Shown piece after piece: positions 13,549 to 30,217 of a stretch of DNA of 64,000 bases (positions are counted from its first letter, which is position 1; the number at the start of each line of letters is the position of its first letter). The DNA comes from Rutidosis leptorrhynchoides. Its lineage: Eukaryota > Streptophyta > Magnoliopsida > Asterales > Asteraceae. Under the pieces are notes generated by a model. That model was not told the DNA's origin. It worked only from the letters and a program-made list of their open reading frames with translations, and ran no database searches. Location: assembly GCF_046630445.1 (NCBI RefSeq), contig NC_092338.1, positions 149,716,501 to 149,780,500 on the forward strand, in the 5' to 3' direction. Both the position numbers and the translations under genes were made by a program.

Positions 13549-15385
13549 CCAGTACCACCACCAATATCAACAGTACCATCACCACCACCAACATCAACAT
13601 CAACATCCGCATCCCACACCTCAACATCTTAATCTATACCTCGAACATCAACGTCATACGCACCATGGATACCAAGGAGTACCAACAACAAAAACATCAT
13701 CACACGTCTCAACCTCGCAATCTATACCTCAAGCATAATCATCGTTCTACGAATTGTTTTACGAATCGTCTACATAAACTATCTTCGTCCTTCATGGTGA
13801 TTATGTAATCTCTAATATTTTAGAGATTATGTACTCTAGTTCTAGCCATAAATCTGATAAGTTTAATATCACATTGACTCATTAAATCCATAATTACGTC
13901 TGAAGAAAATATATATGTATATATGTTTTCATAAAGATTGTAATTAAAAAAATTTATTGTACAAACTGTTAATGGTGAAAATATTTTAACGGGTAGGTAA
14001 TACCCGAGGAATATTTAGATTTCGCATTAATAAGTTACACTGTACATTTTTCGAAGTTAATTCAACAGTCATTTACTATCCTACTTGCAACCACAGCTAT
14101 ACGAATCCGTTCATCACAGAATAACCATTTTCATTCAATTTCATATTTGGATTTTGACCTATCAGAATCCGACAAGTGGCATAATGAAGAAAACATTGGA
14201 CAAAATAAAATTTGTTAGAAATAAACAAATTAACTATGAGAAATTTTATTAAGATTCCACGCTAACAAAATCCTAGTTAACTGTTCCTAGCTAACTGATT
14301 ACATTTTATTTATCGCAATTTATTTTATAGCAATTTACATTCTCGCAATGTTATTTATCGTCATTAAATTTCTGTTATTTACTTTACGCACTTTATTTAT
14401 CGTTATTTAATTTTCTGTTATTTATTTTACGCACTTTAAATATCGGGACACGTATACAAGGTTTTGACATATCATATCGACGCATCTATATATATTATTT
14501 AGAATCACCATAGACACTCTATATGCAGTAATGATCAAGTTCTCTATACAGGTTTGAGGTTGATTCTACAATAATATATATAGTTTGAGTTGTGATCGAG
14601 TCTGAGACGTATACGGGTCACGACACGTATTAATTAATTCGAATACTATATATTAAACTATATATGAATTATTGGACTGTCAACTGTGGACTATCGACTG
14701 TGGACTAATAACAATGGACAATTAAAATGAATTAAAATATTGATTATAACATATGAAACTAAACAATTCTTCAAGTTGCCACTTGATTTCGTCTTAAACA
14801 TCATTTGTATCTTCACGATTACAATCTGCGATTCAAACCTTTCATGATTCTTGAAAACATCTCAATCGATAGGACGAACCAACCGCACTTCATCTACGGA
14901 AGAAAAGATTGATGCATATAGTTATGCACTTGAAAAACTCTCGGAAACTGAGTAAACGTTTAACACATAACTGTGCTAATTTATTTAGTGTTATTATTAC
15001 CCAAAATAACTTTGCAGTTCTTCTTCAAAATAGCCAAATTTGTCACAGCTCCAGCAAGACAACTTCGACTTTTCGTACGAAACAACCTTATTATAACGTT
15101 GATATATACGCATGCTCTTTTATTGTTACCAGGGAACCTTTCATATTCCACCATATTACCATCAGCGTTTAATCATCTAAAAACACAATTCTCCTGAAAC
15201 CACCTCGGATTAATAACCGATGATTTAGATATCATAGCATTAAATGCAGAGGAAACAGAAAAATTTTAGATGGTCTAAACGGCCAAAAGTTTGATGATAA
15301 AGAAAGGAGTGTTAGGAACGCTCGATAGAAAATTGGGTATTGAAAAACAGATTGAGCTACCCATGGAGGAGACCAAGGACAAATA
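13549..15385 (+). other. L3 internal region left of L4, non-coding
   Basis: A CAC/ATCAAC-rich low-complexity stretch (13549-13740) is followed by AT-rich DNA. A second copy of the pre-LTR motif, AACGGGTAGGTA, occurs at about 13988-13999. Most of the stretch is the reverse-orientation counterpart of 18900-21060 in L4, so the two elements share their internal region. The frames at 14909-15197 have no recognisable domain. AAATA at 15381-15385 is the L4 target duplication. Confidence 0.6.
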
Positions 15386-18065
15386 TGAAAGGACCCGTCC
15401 TAATCCACCTGGACGAAGTCATCAACATTTGGTCCCATTGCGATGATCGGCTCCAAGTAATGTCCTTATATTGAGCAAATGCACAGCGGAAGACTTAATT
15501 CGTACCTGAGAATAAACATGCTTTAAAGTGTCAACCAAAAGGTTGGTGAGTTCATTGGTTTATCATAACAATCATTTCAATATGTTAATAGACCACAAGA
15601 TTTCATAATCATAAACATAATACACTCGCAAGTGTATGTAAAGCATTCTAAGTGGTTGAGCACTTGGTAACCATACTTAACATTTAATCAACGTCGCATA
15701 TTCCCTTTATTATGAAATCTCACTACACCGTACCAAGTATAGTCACCAAAACGAAGTACTGTGCAACCGTTGAATACTGGTCGTCCAGTCCGGTTGGGGT
15801 TGTCAGGCCCGATAGATCTATCAACAGGATTCGCGTTACCCATGTAAATAGTAGTTACCAAGCTACAGGAAAATATGCCAGTGGTACAACTCAACGTAGA
15901 ATATATTTTTAAGTACTTGTGTCTATTTTGTAAACATTTATAAAAGCAGCGCATGTATTCTCAGCCCAAAAATATATATTGCAAAAGCAATTAAAAAGGG
16001 AGCAAATGAAACTCACTTTTGCCTTGAAGGTATTTAATTCGACTTGGTCTCCGATAGATATCACGAACCTAACCATATATATAATATATCAACATATTTT
16101 CTTTTTAAGTAATCGTTACATATATATATACTTTTAATATTTTCTTAGTCCGTAGTTAGCAGTCTGATGTTAGTGGTCCACAATTAGTTGCTTAAATAAA
16201 ATAAATAAAGACCCCATCGTATTCGTATTGATCAGAATTAATCTCGACCCATGGTACCATGTTTTCAAATGACGTGTTGCGTACATAAAGTACCGTGTTG
16301 TCAAATGACGTGTTGCGTACAATCATGAGGTCTTATGATTAATCTTCTCGTGTTGTTTACTGGTGGTCCTGAAATATATAAAATCAAATCATAAGTAATT
16401 ATATATAAAATATCATATTAATTAGAAAGATATGATTAATTTACTTTTTCTCCAAATATTTTCGTAGCTAAACTATCTTCGGATACCCAATCTTGTTTTA
16501 GTCGTAGTTTCTTCATTACAACTCCGATTTTGTTGGTTCAACTTGCCACTTCCTTGGATCGAGTCAAATTTTAAGAATATAAACTGAAAATACCTTAGTT
16601 TGTATTCGAAATCATAGGTTATAGGTCAAACTTTGGTGAAACTTATGAAAGTGATCATTTTCCATCATAAAAACAACATTTAATGATCATTTTTCTAAAA
16701 ATACTTACACTTTGAGTTAAGCCATGAAATTTTTGTGTGTTAACATATTCATAAGAAATATCATTTTTCCATAACATGAACTTCCAATTCAAAGTTCAAG
16801 ATGGTTTTTAATTATCCAACCCAAAACAGCCCCCGGTTGCACTCCGACAACGTAGATTCAGTTTTTAAGATGTTCTTTGTAAAACCAAGTTATATCTTGT
16901 TAGGTTAGCATATAATTATGATATATTATAGGTCTTGAAGTGTTTTAAAAGTCAAGTTAAAAGGATCTATTTAGTTTGCGAACAAGTTTGAAATCATTCA
17001 AACTATGTTCTTATTGTTAAAATTTTATACCACAAAATAAGATAGCTATATGAATATGAATTGAATAAGATTATGAACAAGGTTACTACCTCAAGTTACT
17101 TGGACAAAGTTACTGCAAAATATAAGAAATAATCTTGGAATCAAAGAGTGGTGGAGTTAGATCAAAAGGTTGGAAGTAAACTTCTTCAAATGGGTGGTTA
17201 TTTTGATATGTTCTTGAAAGAGTTTTCTTATAGTGTTTAAGGCTTGTAATTGAAGCTAAATGATGGGGAAAATGCTTGGAGATGATCAAGTATGAAGTTA
17301 GGGGTATTTTGAGAGAGAAATGAGGGTGTAGGTATGAGAAAATGGAGTGAAGAAATGGTGTTCATTTATAAAAACGTTTTTAGTTTATAAAGAAAGAAAA
17401 GGATTCCTAATTTTGTTTTCTTACTAATAATTCATACTACTTGACAAATTCTAGTTACCTCATATCTAGGGCAGTAATAATGTTGATTAGGATGTTGATT
17501 TGATGTGTATATACCAATAGTAAATACATATAGAAGCTGGGTATGATACGAGTACATATACCCTAGATATACGTATAGAAATCTTGAGGAAACGGAACGA
17601 GAATTCAAATATAGCTATCTTTTGTTAATATACTTATATTGTTTTATGTACTTAAGTCCTTAAAAAGTGATTAAATACATTATATATACGATACATGTAT
17701 AAGCATTATAGATTATAAGTATATATATCAAAGAATGTTACGTATAGTTATCGTTTTGAAAACTTAAGTTAGTAGTTTCAAAATATACTTATAACTCATT
17801 GTCATTAGTACACAATGAGATGTTAAACCATCCTTAGATCATGTTAAATATATATAAATACATATATATACACAAACGTATAATTATCGTATGTTATATA
17901 GTTCGTGATATCATCGGTCATATTGGACGGTCAAACGTTGTGTAAAACTCTTTTCAAAAACACAAGTCTCAACAATTTGGATTGCTTATCATGTTGGTAT
18001 GGTTTAATTTATGTAAATATTAATCTCATAAGTATAATTTGGTCAGAAAATTCCGGGTCATTACA
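15386..18065 (-). repeat. 3' LTR of L4
   Basis: 2680 bp. It carries the conserved hairpin motif in reverse at 15503-15555 and a minus-strand TATA box (TATAAATG) at about 17363-17370. A 6-bp deletion near 15837 distinguishes it from the other copy. Confidence 0.93.
15503..15555 (-). promoter_or_regulatory. Conserved LTR hairpin motif (L4 3' LTR copy)
   Basis: Reverse complement of the L3 motif, keeping CAACC-AAAA-GGTTG. It is in the same relative orientation within its LTR as in L1 and L3. Confidence 0.6.
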
Positions 18066-18101
18066 GTACCTACCCGTTAAAGAAATTTCGTCCCCGAAAT
18101 T
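18066..18101 (-). other. Polypurine-tract region of L4
   Basis: The sequence next to the 3' LTR reads, on the minus strand, GGGGACGAAATTTCTTTAAC followed by GGGTAGGTAC. The same module stands next to the L3 3' LTR (26305-26333), so it is conserved between the two families as the likely plus-strand primer region. Confidence 0.6.
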
Positions 18102-21062
18102 TGATAGAGGTTGTTATGGATAACAATAAGAAGGTTTTCATGACAAATATAAGGTGATAATGGAGTTTTATCATCATTGAGTAATGTAGATAAAACGATT
18201 CGATTATGCGAAGAATATAAATGAGACTATCGTAAAAGAGTGAGATGAGTAAAATATATTCGTCTTAACCGATGACGTAGTTATGATTGATTTCCGGGAT
18301 TTAAGGGATTTAAAGAGAATCTTACGTAATAAGATTTGGTTCTTTGGTGATTAAGGAAATCAGGATCTTCTTTGATTATATGCAATAATCTGTTTCGATT
18401 GCTCTGTCGTATATTTCACTATAAATTCACCCCTTCGTTTCCTTATTTTCCACGACTCACACCTTCTATTCTTTCTCCCTTGATTCTTACTTTAAAGCAT
18501 TCACCAATATGCTCTATCCAGTCCTGATTCTTGATATACTCCTAACTTTTATATCTGTCATTCTTCTTTTTAATCTACCACCAGAAGAATCTATTTACTT
18601 CTACTATACTCTTGTGTTTATAGTGTTTCTAATTCTCCCGTGTCTCTATATTGCTATCTGCATCGATATACATGGTTTGTAATTTCGGGATTATTATCGA
18701 AGTTTATATTCTTCATTATTTTTCGGAGCTTCATGCTTTTGTTTTCTCTTCCCGACTTCGAGTCAAGCGAGTAATGGTCCGGAATTCGTAGATATGAAAT
18801 TCAGAATGAACATAGCTAATGCTCTAAGAAGAAAATGGTAATAGAACGATTTTGATTTTTTAAATTACCAGAATACCCTGGAGAAGACCGAGTCATCTAG
18901 AAAAATATTCTCTTGATATGTTTAGAGATTAGATAGAATGTAAGAGTCGTGTAAATGGCACATGATGACGATACTGTGAATCATCATGCTTCATTAGAAA
19001 CTCAGCATGACTTACTGTAATATAATGACATTGGTCAAGTGTCATTATATTATACTAATCCATGCTTCAGTTCCCAACACTACTTCAAAACATTCATATT
19101 TTAAACTCGAAGGTTTCAGAATTTAGAAACTAACACAGTTTCTTTTATGTTGCAGATATTACGGAGAGATAAATGATCTCAGATAAGAATAGTTGTGAAA
19201 ATATCGCCAGAAATATGGAGGATATTTATAATAGAACATACGAGAATATCTTAGAATTTCTAATATCAATGGATGATGAAGAAGATTTGTCTGTGAAGGT
19301 TTAGAATGAGAAATAAGATGTTTTCTAACGATTTCAGCAGGCACAAAATCATTTGGATTCTTTGAAGGCAAACTTATTCTTAGTGATTTGTCCACGGCTT
19401 TCTTCATAGTTTCACATAATCCGCTTTTCGGTACTAAATTTTCTATCGAGCGTTCCTAACACTCCTTTCTTTATCATCAAACTTTTGGCCATTAAGATCA
19501 TCTACAACATGCTGCTTCGTCAGCATTTTCAAAGTTAACTGATCTGGGTCATCGGTTATCAAACCGAGGTAGTTTCAAGAGAATTGTGTTTTTAGAATGA
19601 TTAATCGCTGATGGTAATATTGTGGAATATAAAAGGTTCCCTAGTAACAATAAAGAGTACGCATATATATCGCGGTTATAATAAAGTTGTTTCGGATGAA
19701 AAGTCGGAGTTGACTTGCTGGAGCTGTGACAAAATTAGCTACTTTGGAAAGGGATTGCAAAACGATCTTCGGTAATAACAATGTCAAAGGAACTAGAACA
19801 GATACGTGTCAAACGTTTACTTAGTTTCTGAGGGTTTTTCAGGTGCATAACTATATGCATCAATCTTTTCTTCCGTAGTTGAAGTACGGTTGGTTTATCC
19901 TCTCGATTGAGGTGTTTTTAAGAATCATGATAGATTTGAACGCTGATTGTAATCGTCGAGATACAATGAGGTTTAAGATGAAATCAAGTGGCAATCTTGA
20001 AGAAATGTTTAGTTTCATATGTTATAATCAATATTTTAATTCATTTTAATTGTCCAATGTCATTAGTCCACAGTTGATAGTCCACAGTAACAGTCCAATA
20101 ATTCATATATAGTTTAATATATAATATACGAATTGATTAATACATGTCGTGACCCGTATACCTCTCAGACTAGATCACAACTCAAACTATATATATTATT
20201 GTAGAATCAACCTCAACTCTGTATAGAGAACTCGATCATTACTGCATATAGAGTGTCTATGGTGATTCCAAATAATATATATAGATGCGTCGATATGATA
20301 TGTCAAAACATTGTATACGTGTCCCGATATTTAAAGTGCGTAAAATAATTACAGAAATTAAATGACGATAAATAAAAGTGCGATAATTAAATTGCGATAA
20401 ATAAACTGTGATAAATAAAATGTAATCAGTTAGCTAGGAACAGTTAGCTGGAACAGTTAGCGTGGATTCTTAACAAAATTTTTCATAGTTAATTTGTTTG
20501 TTTCTAACAGATTTTATTTTGTCATATGTTTTCTTCATATGCCACTTGTTGGATTCTGGGAAGTCAAAATCCAAATATGAAATTGAATGAAAATGGTTAT
20601 TCTGCGGTGAACGGATACGTATATCGGTGGTTGTAAGTAGGATAGTAAATGACTGTTGAATCAGCTTCGATGAATATACAATGTAACCTATTAAGATGAA
20701 ATCTAATTATTCCTCGGGTATTACCTACCCGTTAAAAAAAAATTTCACCATTAATATTTTGTACAAAAGAACTTTTAATTACAATCTTTATGAAAACATA
20801 TATACATATATATTTTCTTCAGATGAAATCATGAATTTAATGAGTTAATATGATATTAATCTCATTTGCTTTTGAGCTAGAATAAGAAATCTCTAAAACT
20901 TTTTGAAACCACATATTCTTCACAGAATATCAATGAAGTTATGGATCAATACTTCATCGTTCATTATTGTTGGTACTCCTTGGTATCTATGGTGCGTGTG
21001 ATGCGGATGTTGTTTGTTAGTGGTGATGATGGTATTGTTGATGTTATTGATGGTGGTGCTGA
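18102..21062 (-). other. L4 internal region, non-coding
   Basis: About 3 kb without a credible frame. Much of it corresponds to the L3 internal region in reverse. That includes the CCGCTTTTCGGTACTAAATT block (19420, compared with about 24875 in L3), and a second AACGGGTAGGTA motif at about 20723-20734. A frame at 19159-19407 lacks any domain. Confidence 0.6.
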
Positions 21063-21509
21063 TTACGCTGCTGGTGCTGCTGCTGGTGTTTGCAACCTTC
21101 GCACCATGTTCTCCAAAGCCGTCAAGCGAGTGCGAAGTTCGTTAACTTCTGCTAGTACACCGGGATGATTGGCGGTTGGAGCGAGTGAATGAACAAGATT
21201 TTTAATATGGGATAGTATATAATCGTGACGAGATACTCTAGAAATGAGAGAGAAAATGGTGTTTCGAATAGGTTCGCCGGTAAGTGCTTCAGGTTCATCG
21301 CCAAGAGGGCAATTTGGTGGATGGAATGGATCACCTTCTTCTTATCTCCAGTGATTTAGTATATTACGAACCCATCCCCAATTCATCCAGAATAGATGAT
21401 GGGAAATTGGTTGATCCATTCCGGTGACACTGCTTTCGGAGCCCGAATGGAAATCCATATCGACATAACTGTCAGAATCTGAAGAATTCGAACTAGATGC
21501 GGAATCCAT
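21063..21509 (-). pseudogene. L4 copy of the conserved small protein, one stop
   Basis: 149 codons from the ATG at 21509 to the TAA at 21063. They are colinear with the L3 protein, including the unchanged block MDQPISHHLFWMNWGWVR, followed by the EALTGEP and RNTIFSLISRVSRHDYIL blocks and the coiled-coil-like C-terminus. A single in-frame TAA at 21345-21347 replaces the Gln codon seen in L3; the rest is open. A frame surviving, with one change, in a very young element whose surroundings drift freely suggests it was coding until recently. Confidence 0.65.
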
Positions 21510-21906
21510 CTTGTATAATGGGGAAAATGAATTTTTGGTATGGAATAGATTATAGGAGTTAGATTTGGTACTCTTCAATACATAATTTACATATGTATAT
21601 ATAATACCAAAATCCCGTAAATTACGGAGAATCTTTGAAAAGATATCAGTCAAAATTCGCAATAACAGATATGCTAAGATAAGAATTCGTCTATACACTA
21701 TCAATGCAGTAAATGCAGTAAAACGTGTCTAGACTTATGAATGATAAGCAGGTAATTTCCTAAGGATGATAAGCAGATGATTTCCGACTAGAAATGATAA
21801 GCAAAACTTTTGACATGTAGACACGGTCGAAGTCCAGATTCATTAATGCATCCTAACAACTACTAGTTAGACACACTAATGCAAGACCTGGTTCGCTACG
21901 ACCACT

Positions 21907-21918
21907 GCTCTGATACCA
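21907..21918 (-). other. Primer-binding site of L4
   Basis: Minus-strand TGGTATCAGAGC, two bases inside the 5' LTR. It is the same tRNA-Met type as in L3. Confidence 0.9.
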
Positions 21919-21920
21919 AC

Positions 21921-24606
21921 TGAAAGGACCCGTCCTAATCCACCTGGACGAAGTCATCAACATTTGGTCCCATTGCGATGATCGGCTCCAAGTAATGTCC
22001 TTATATTGAGCAAATGCACAGCGGAAGACTTAATTCGTACCTGAGAATAAACATGCTTTAAAGTGTCAACCAAAAGGTTGGTGAGTTCATTGGTTTATCA
22101 TAACAATCATTTCAATATGTTAATAGACCACAAGATTTCATAATCATAAACATAATACACTCGCAAGTGTATGTAAAGCATTCTAAGTGGTTGAGCACTT
22201 GGTAACCATACTTAACATTTAATCAACGTCGCATATTCCCTTTATTATGAAATCTCACTACACCGTACCAAGTATAGTCACCAAAACGAAGTACTGTGCA
22301 ACCGTTGAATACTGGTCGTCCAGTCCGGTTGGGGTTGTCAGGCCCGATAGATCTATCAACAGGATTCGCGTTTACAATACCCATGTAAATAGTAGTTACC
22401 AAGCTACAGGAAAATATGCCAGTGGTACAACTCAACGTAGAATATATTTTTAAGTACTTGTGTCTATTTTGTAAACATTTATAAAAGCAGCGCATGTATT
22501 CTCAGCCCAAAAATATATATTGCAAAAGTAATTAAAAAGGGAGCAAATGAAACTCACTTTTGCCTTGAAGGTATTTAATTCGACTTGGTCTCCGATAGAT
22601 ATCACGAACCTAACCATATATATAATATATCAACATATTTTCTTTTTAAGTATTCGTTACATATATATATACTTTTAATATTTTCTTAGTCCGTAGTTAG
22701 CAGTCTGATGTTAGTGGTCCACAATTAGTTGCTTAAATAAAATAAATAAAGACCCCATCGTATTCGTATTGATCAGAATTAATCTCGACCCATGGTACCA
22801 TGTTGTCAAATGACGTGTTGCGTACATAAAGTACCGTGTTGTCAAATGACGTGTTGCGTACAATCATGAGGTCTTATGATTAATCTTCTCGTGTTGTTTA
22901 CTGGTGGTCCTGAAATATATAAAATCAAATCATAAGTAATTATATATAAAATATCATATTAATTAGAAAGATATGATTAATTTACTTTTTCTCCAAATAT
23001 TTTCGTAGCTAAACTAGCTTCGGATACCCAATCTTGTTTTAGTCGTAGTTTCTTCATTACAACTCCGTTTTTGTTGGTTCAACTTGCCACTTCCTTGGAT
23101 CGAGTCAAATTTTAAGAATATAAACTGAAAATACCTTAGTTTGTATTCGAAATCATAGGTTATAGGTCAAACTTTGGTGAAACTTATGAAAGTGATCATT
23201 TTCCATCATAAAAACAACATTTAATGATCATTTTTCTAAAAATACTTACACTTTGAGTTAAGCCATGAAATTTTTGTGTGTTAACATATTCATAAGAAAT
23301 ATAATTTTTCCATAACATGAACTTCCAATTCAAAGTTCAAGATGGTTTTTAATTATCCAACCCAAAACAGCCCCCGGTTGCACTCCGACAACGTAGATTC
23401 AGTTTTTAAGATGTTCTTTGTAAAACCATGTTATATCTTGTTAGGTTAGCATATCATTATGATATATTATAGGTCTTGAAGTGTTTTAAAAGTCAAGTTA
23501 GAAGGATCTATTTAGTTTGCGAACAAGTTTGAAATCATTCAAACTATGTTCTTATTGTTAAAATTTTATACCACAAAATAAGATAGCTATATGAATATGA
23601 ATTGAATAAGATTATGAACAAGGTTACTACCTCAAGTTACTTGGACAAAGTTACTGCAAAAGATAAGAAATAATCTTGGAATCAAAGAGTGGTGGAGTTA
23701 GATCAAAAGGTTGGAAGTAAACTTCTTCAAATGGGTGGTTATTTTGATATGTTCTTGAAAGAGTTTTCTTATAGTGTTTAAGGCTTGTAATTGAAGCTAA
23801 ATGATGGGGAAAATGCTTGGAGATGATCAAGTATGAAGTTAGGGGTATTTTGAGAGAGAAATGAGGGTGTAGGTATGAGAAAATGGAGTGAAGAAATGGT
23901 GTTCATTTATAAAAACGTTTTTAGTTTATAAAGAAAGAAAAGGATTCCTAATTTTGTTTTCTTACTAATAATTCATACTACTTGACAAATTCTAGTTACC
24001 TCATATCTAGGGCAGTAATAATGTTGATTAGGATGTTGATTTGATGTGTATATACCAATAGTAAATACATATAGAAGCTGGGTATGATACGAGTACATAT
24101 ACCCTAGATATACGTATAGAAATCTTGAGGAAACGGAACGAGAATTCAAATATAGCTATCTTTTGTTAATATACTTATATTGTTTTATGTACTTAAGTCC
24201 TTAAAAAGTGATTAAATACATTATATATACGATACATGTATAAGCATTATAGATTATAAGTATATATATCAAAGAATGTTACGTATAGTTATCGTTTTGA
24301 AAACTTAAGTTAGTAGTTTCAAAATATACTTATAACTCATTGTCATTAGTACACAATGAGATGTTAAACCATCCTTAGATCATGTTAAATATATATAAAT
24401 ACATATATATACACAAACGTATAATTATCGTATGTTATATAGTTCGTGATATCATCGGTCATATTGGACGGTCAAACGTTGTGTAAAACTCTTTTCAAAA
24501 ACACAAGTCTCAACAATTTGGATTGCTTATCATATTGGTATGGTTTAATTTATGTAAATATTAATCTCATAAGTATAATTTGGTCAGAAAATTCCGGGTC
24601 ATTACA
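21921..24606 (-). repeat. 5' LTR of L4
   Basis: 2686 bp, nearly identical to 15386-18065. The hairpin motif is at 22038-22090 and the minus-strand TATA box (TATAAATG) at about 23904-23911. Small frames such as 22495-22223 are identical between the LTRs, as LTR identity predicts, and are not evidence for a gene. Confidence 0.93.
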
Positions 24607-24611
24607 AAATA

Positions 24612-26304
24612 CAAGGACCAAACCCTATATTCAAAGGATTCAGGTAATTCTGGATCCGTTGAAATCTTTAGAGAATATCTTGCTCCGAAGTCATGTTAAA
24701 ATCTGGCGGAAAATCTTTCTCCATCAACCATCGAGCTTAGAAATTCCAAAATATCATCATCAATATCTTCGATATTTCTGAGGATATTTTCATAAATATT
24801 CTCGTCCGAAATTATATACCTCCTCGTGCTTCCTGTGTATCATTATATTGGAAACATTCAATAGAAAATTTAGTACCGAAAAGCGGATTATGCGAAACTA
24901 TGAAGGAAGCCGTGGACAAGTCACAAAGAATAAGTTTGACTTCAAAGAATCCAAATGATTCTGTTTCTGATGAAATCTTTAGCGAATACCTTGCTTCCTA
25001 AACTAAACCCTTATGGATAAATATTCTTCATCATCCATCGATATTAGAAATTCCAAGATATCATCGTATCTTTCATTATAAATATCCTCCATATTTCTGA
25101 AGATATTTTCATAACTATTCTTATCTAAAAACATTAATCTCTTCATGATATTAGTGTTACATCATATAGAAACTGTTAGTTTCTATATTCTGTAAACTTT
25201 CGAGCTTAAAATATGAATGTTATGGAAGTAATGTTGGGAACTGATGCATGAGTTAGTATAATATAATGACACTTGATCAACGTGATTATATTACAGTAAT
25301 TCATGCTGAGTTTCTAATGGAACGTGATGATTCACATATCATAACGTCATCATGTGCCATGTTACACGACTCTTACGTTCTGTCTAATTTATAAACATAT
25401 CAAGAACCTATTTTTCTTGATAGTTTTATCTTTCCTTGAATTCTGGTAATTTGACAAGTCAAATTGTACTATTACCATTTCTTTCTTAGGACATTAACAA
25501 TGTTTATTCTGAAACTTATATCTGCGAATTCTAGACCATTACAAGAGATGCCCAATCGTAAGAAAAATAAATGAAGGGACAAAGCTCAGAAATAGAAATT
25601 GGAGTATAAATCGCAGCAAATAGGAGGGAGTATTAGCTGGGGATGACAATGATTATAGAAAACATGAGCAAGGACTTCGAAGTATAAGGGAAGATATAAA
25701 GCCCGATAACAACACATAAACTACAAACCGTGTATATCAATGTTTATCGCAACATAAAGACACGGGAGAATTAAAAACACTATAACCCCAAGGGCAAAGT
25801 AGAAGAAAACAGATTCCTCCGGTGGAAGTTGAAAAAGGAGAATGATTGTTGTGATAGTAAGAATAAGGACAAGAATCAGAACTGGATTAAGCATTTTCAC
25901 GATCTTTTGGATGTATGAACTATGAAAGAAAGTATAGGAATAGTGAGGTAATGGAACGGAAGATTTTAATTTATAATGGGAACATCAGACAGAGTAATCG
26001 AGGCAGATCACCGTATTTAATTATAGAGATCTTAATTTCCTTATTTGTCGAAGAATCAAATCTTTTAGATTTCGAAGATTTTCTTTAAATCCCTTGAATT
26101 CCGGAATTCAACCCTGACTCTGTCAAAAGTTAAGATAAATCTTTACTTTCCTATTTCATTCTTTTGAGATAGCTTCATTCGTACGCTTCATCTAATCGAA
26201 TCGTTTTATTTATATTAATCAATAATGATAAATCGATATTTATCAACTCATATTCGTCATGAAAACATTTTTTATGTTACCCATGACCACCTCACTCAAA
26301 TTTC
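24612..26304 (+). other. L3 internal region right of L4, non-coding
   Basis: About 1.7 kb of AT-rich DNA without a credible frame, partly matching the left part of the L4 internal region in reverse. It ends at the pre-LTR module. Confidence 0.6.
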
Positions 26305-26333
26305 GGGACGAAATTTCTTTAACGGGTAGGTAC
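26305..26333 (+). other. Polypurine-tract region of L3
   Basis: GGGACGAAATTTCTTTAACG followed by GGTAGGTAC, directly before the 3' LTR. It is the same module as in L4. Confidence 0.6.
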
Positions 26334-30212
<3,879 letters not shown>

Positions 30213-30217
30213 TCATG

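Larger units (their letters stand above)
15386..24606 (-). mobile_element. Non-autonomous LTR element L4, nested in L3
   Basis: Two direct LTRs (15386-18065 and 21921-24606) read TGAAAGGACCCG to GGGTCATTACA on the plus strand. The primer-binding site (GCTCTGATACCA at 21907-21918, minus-strand TGGTATCAGAGC) abuts the right LTR, so the element faces left. Target duplication AAATA is at 15381-15385 and 24607-24611. The LTRs differ by roughly a dozen substitutions and one 6-bp indel (about 99.5% identical by eye), making this the youngest layer. The internal region is 3.86 kb, with one small frame and no pol. Confidence 0.93.

Noticed and set aside
15688-15954. Identical frames in the two L4 LTRs (15954-15688 and 22495-22223)
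   Set aside because: Identity is explained by LTR duplication; the L4-family solo LTR copy is changed and no domain is seen.
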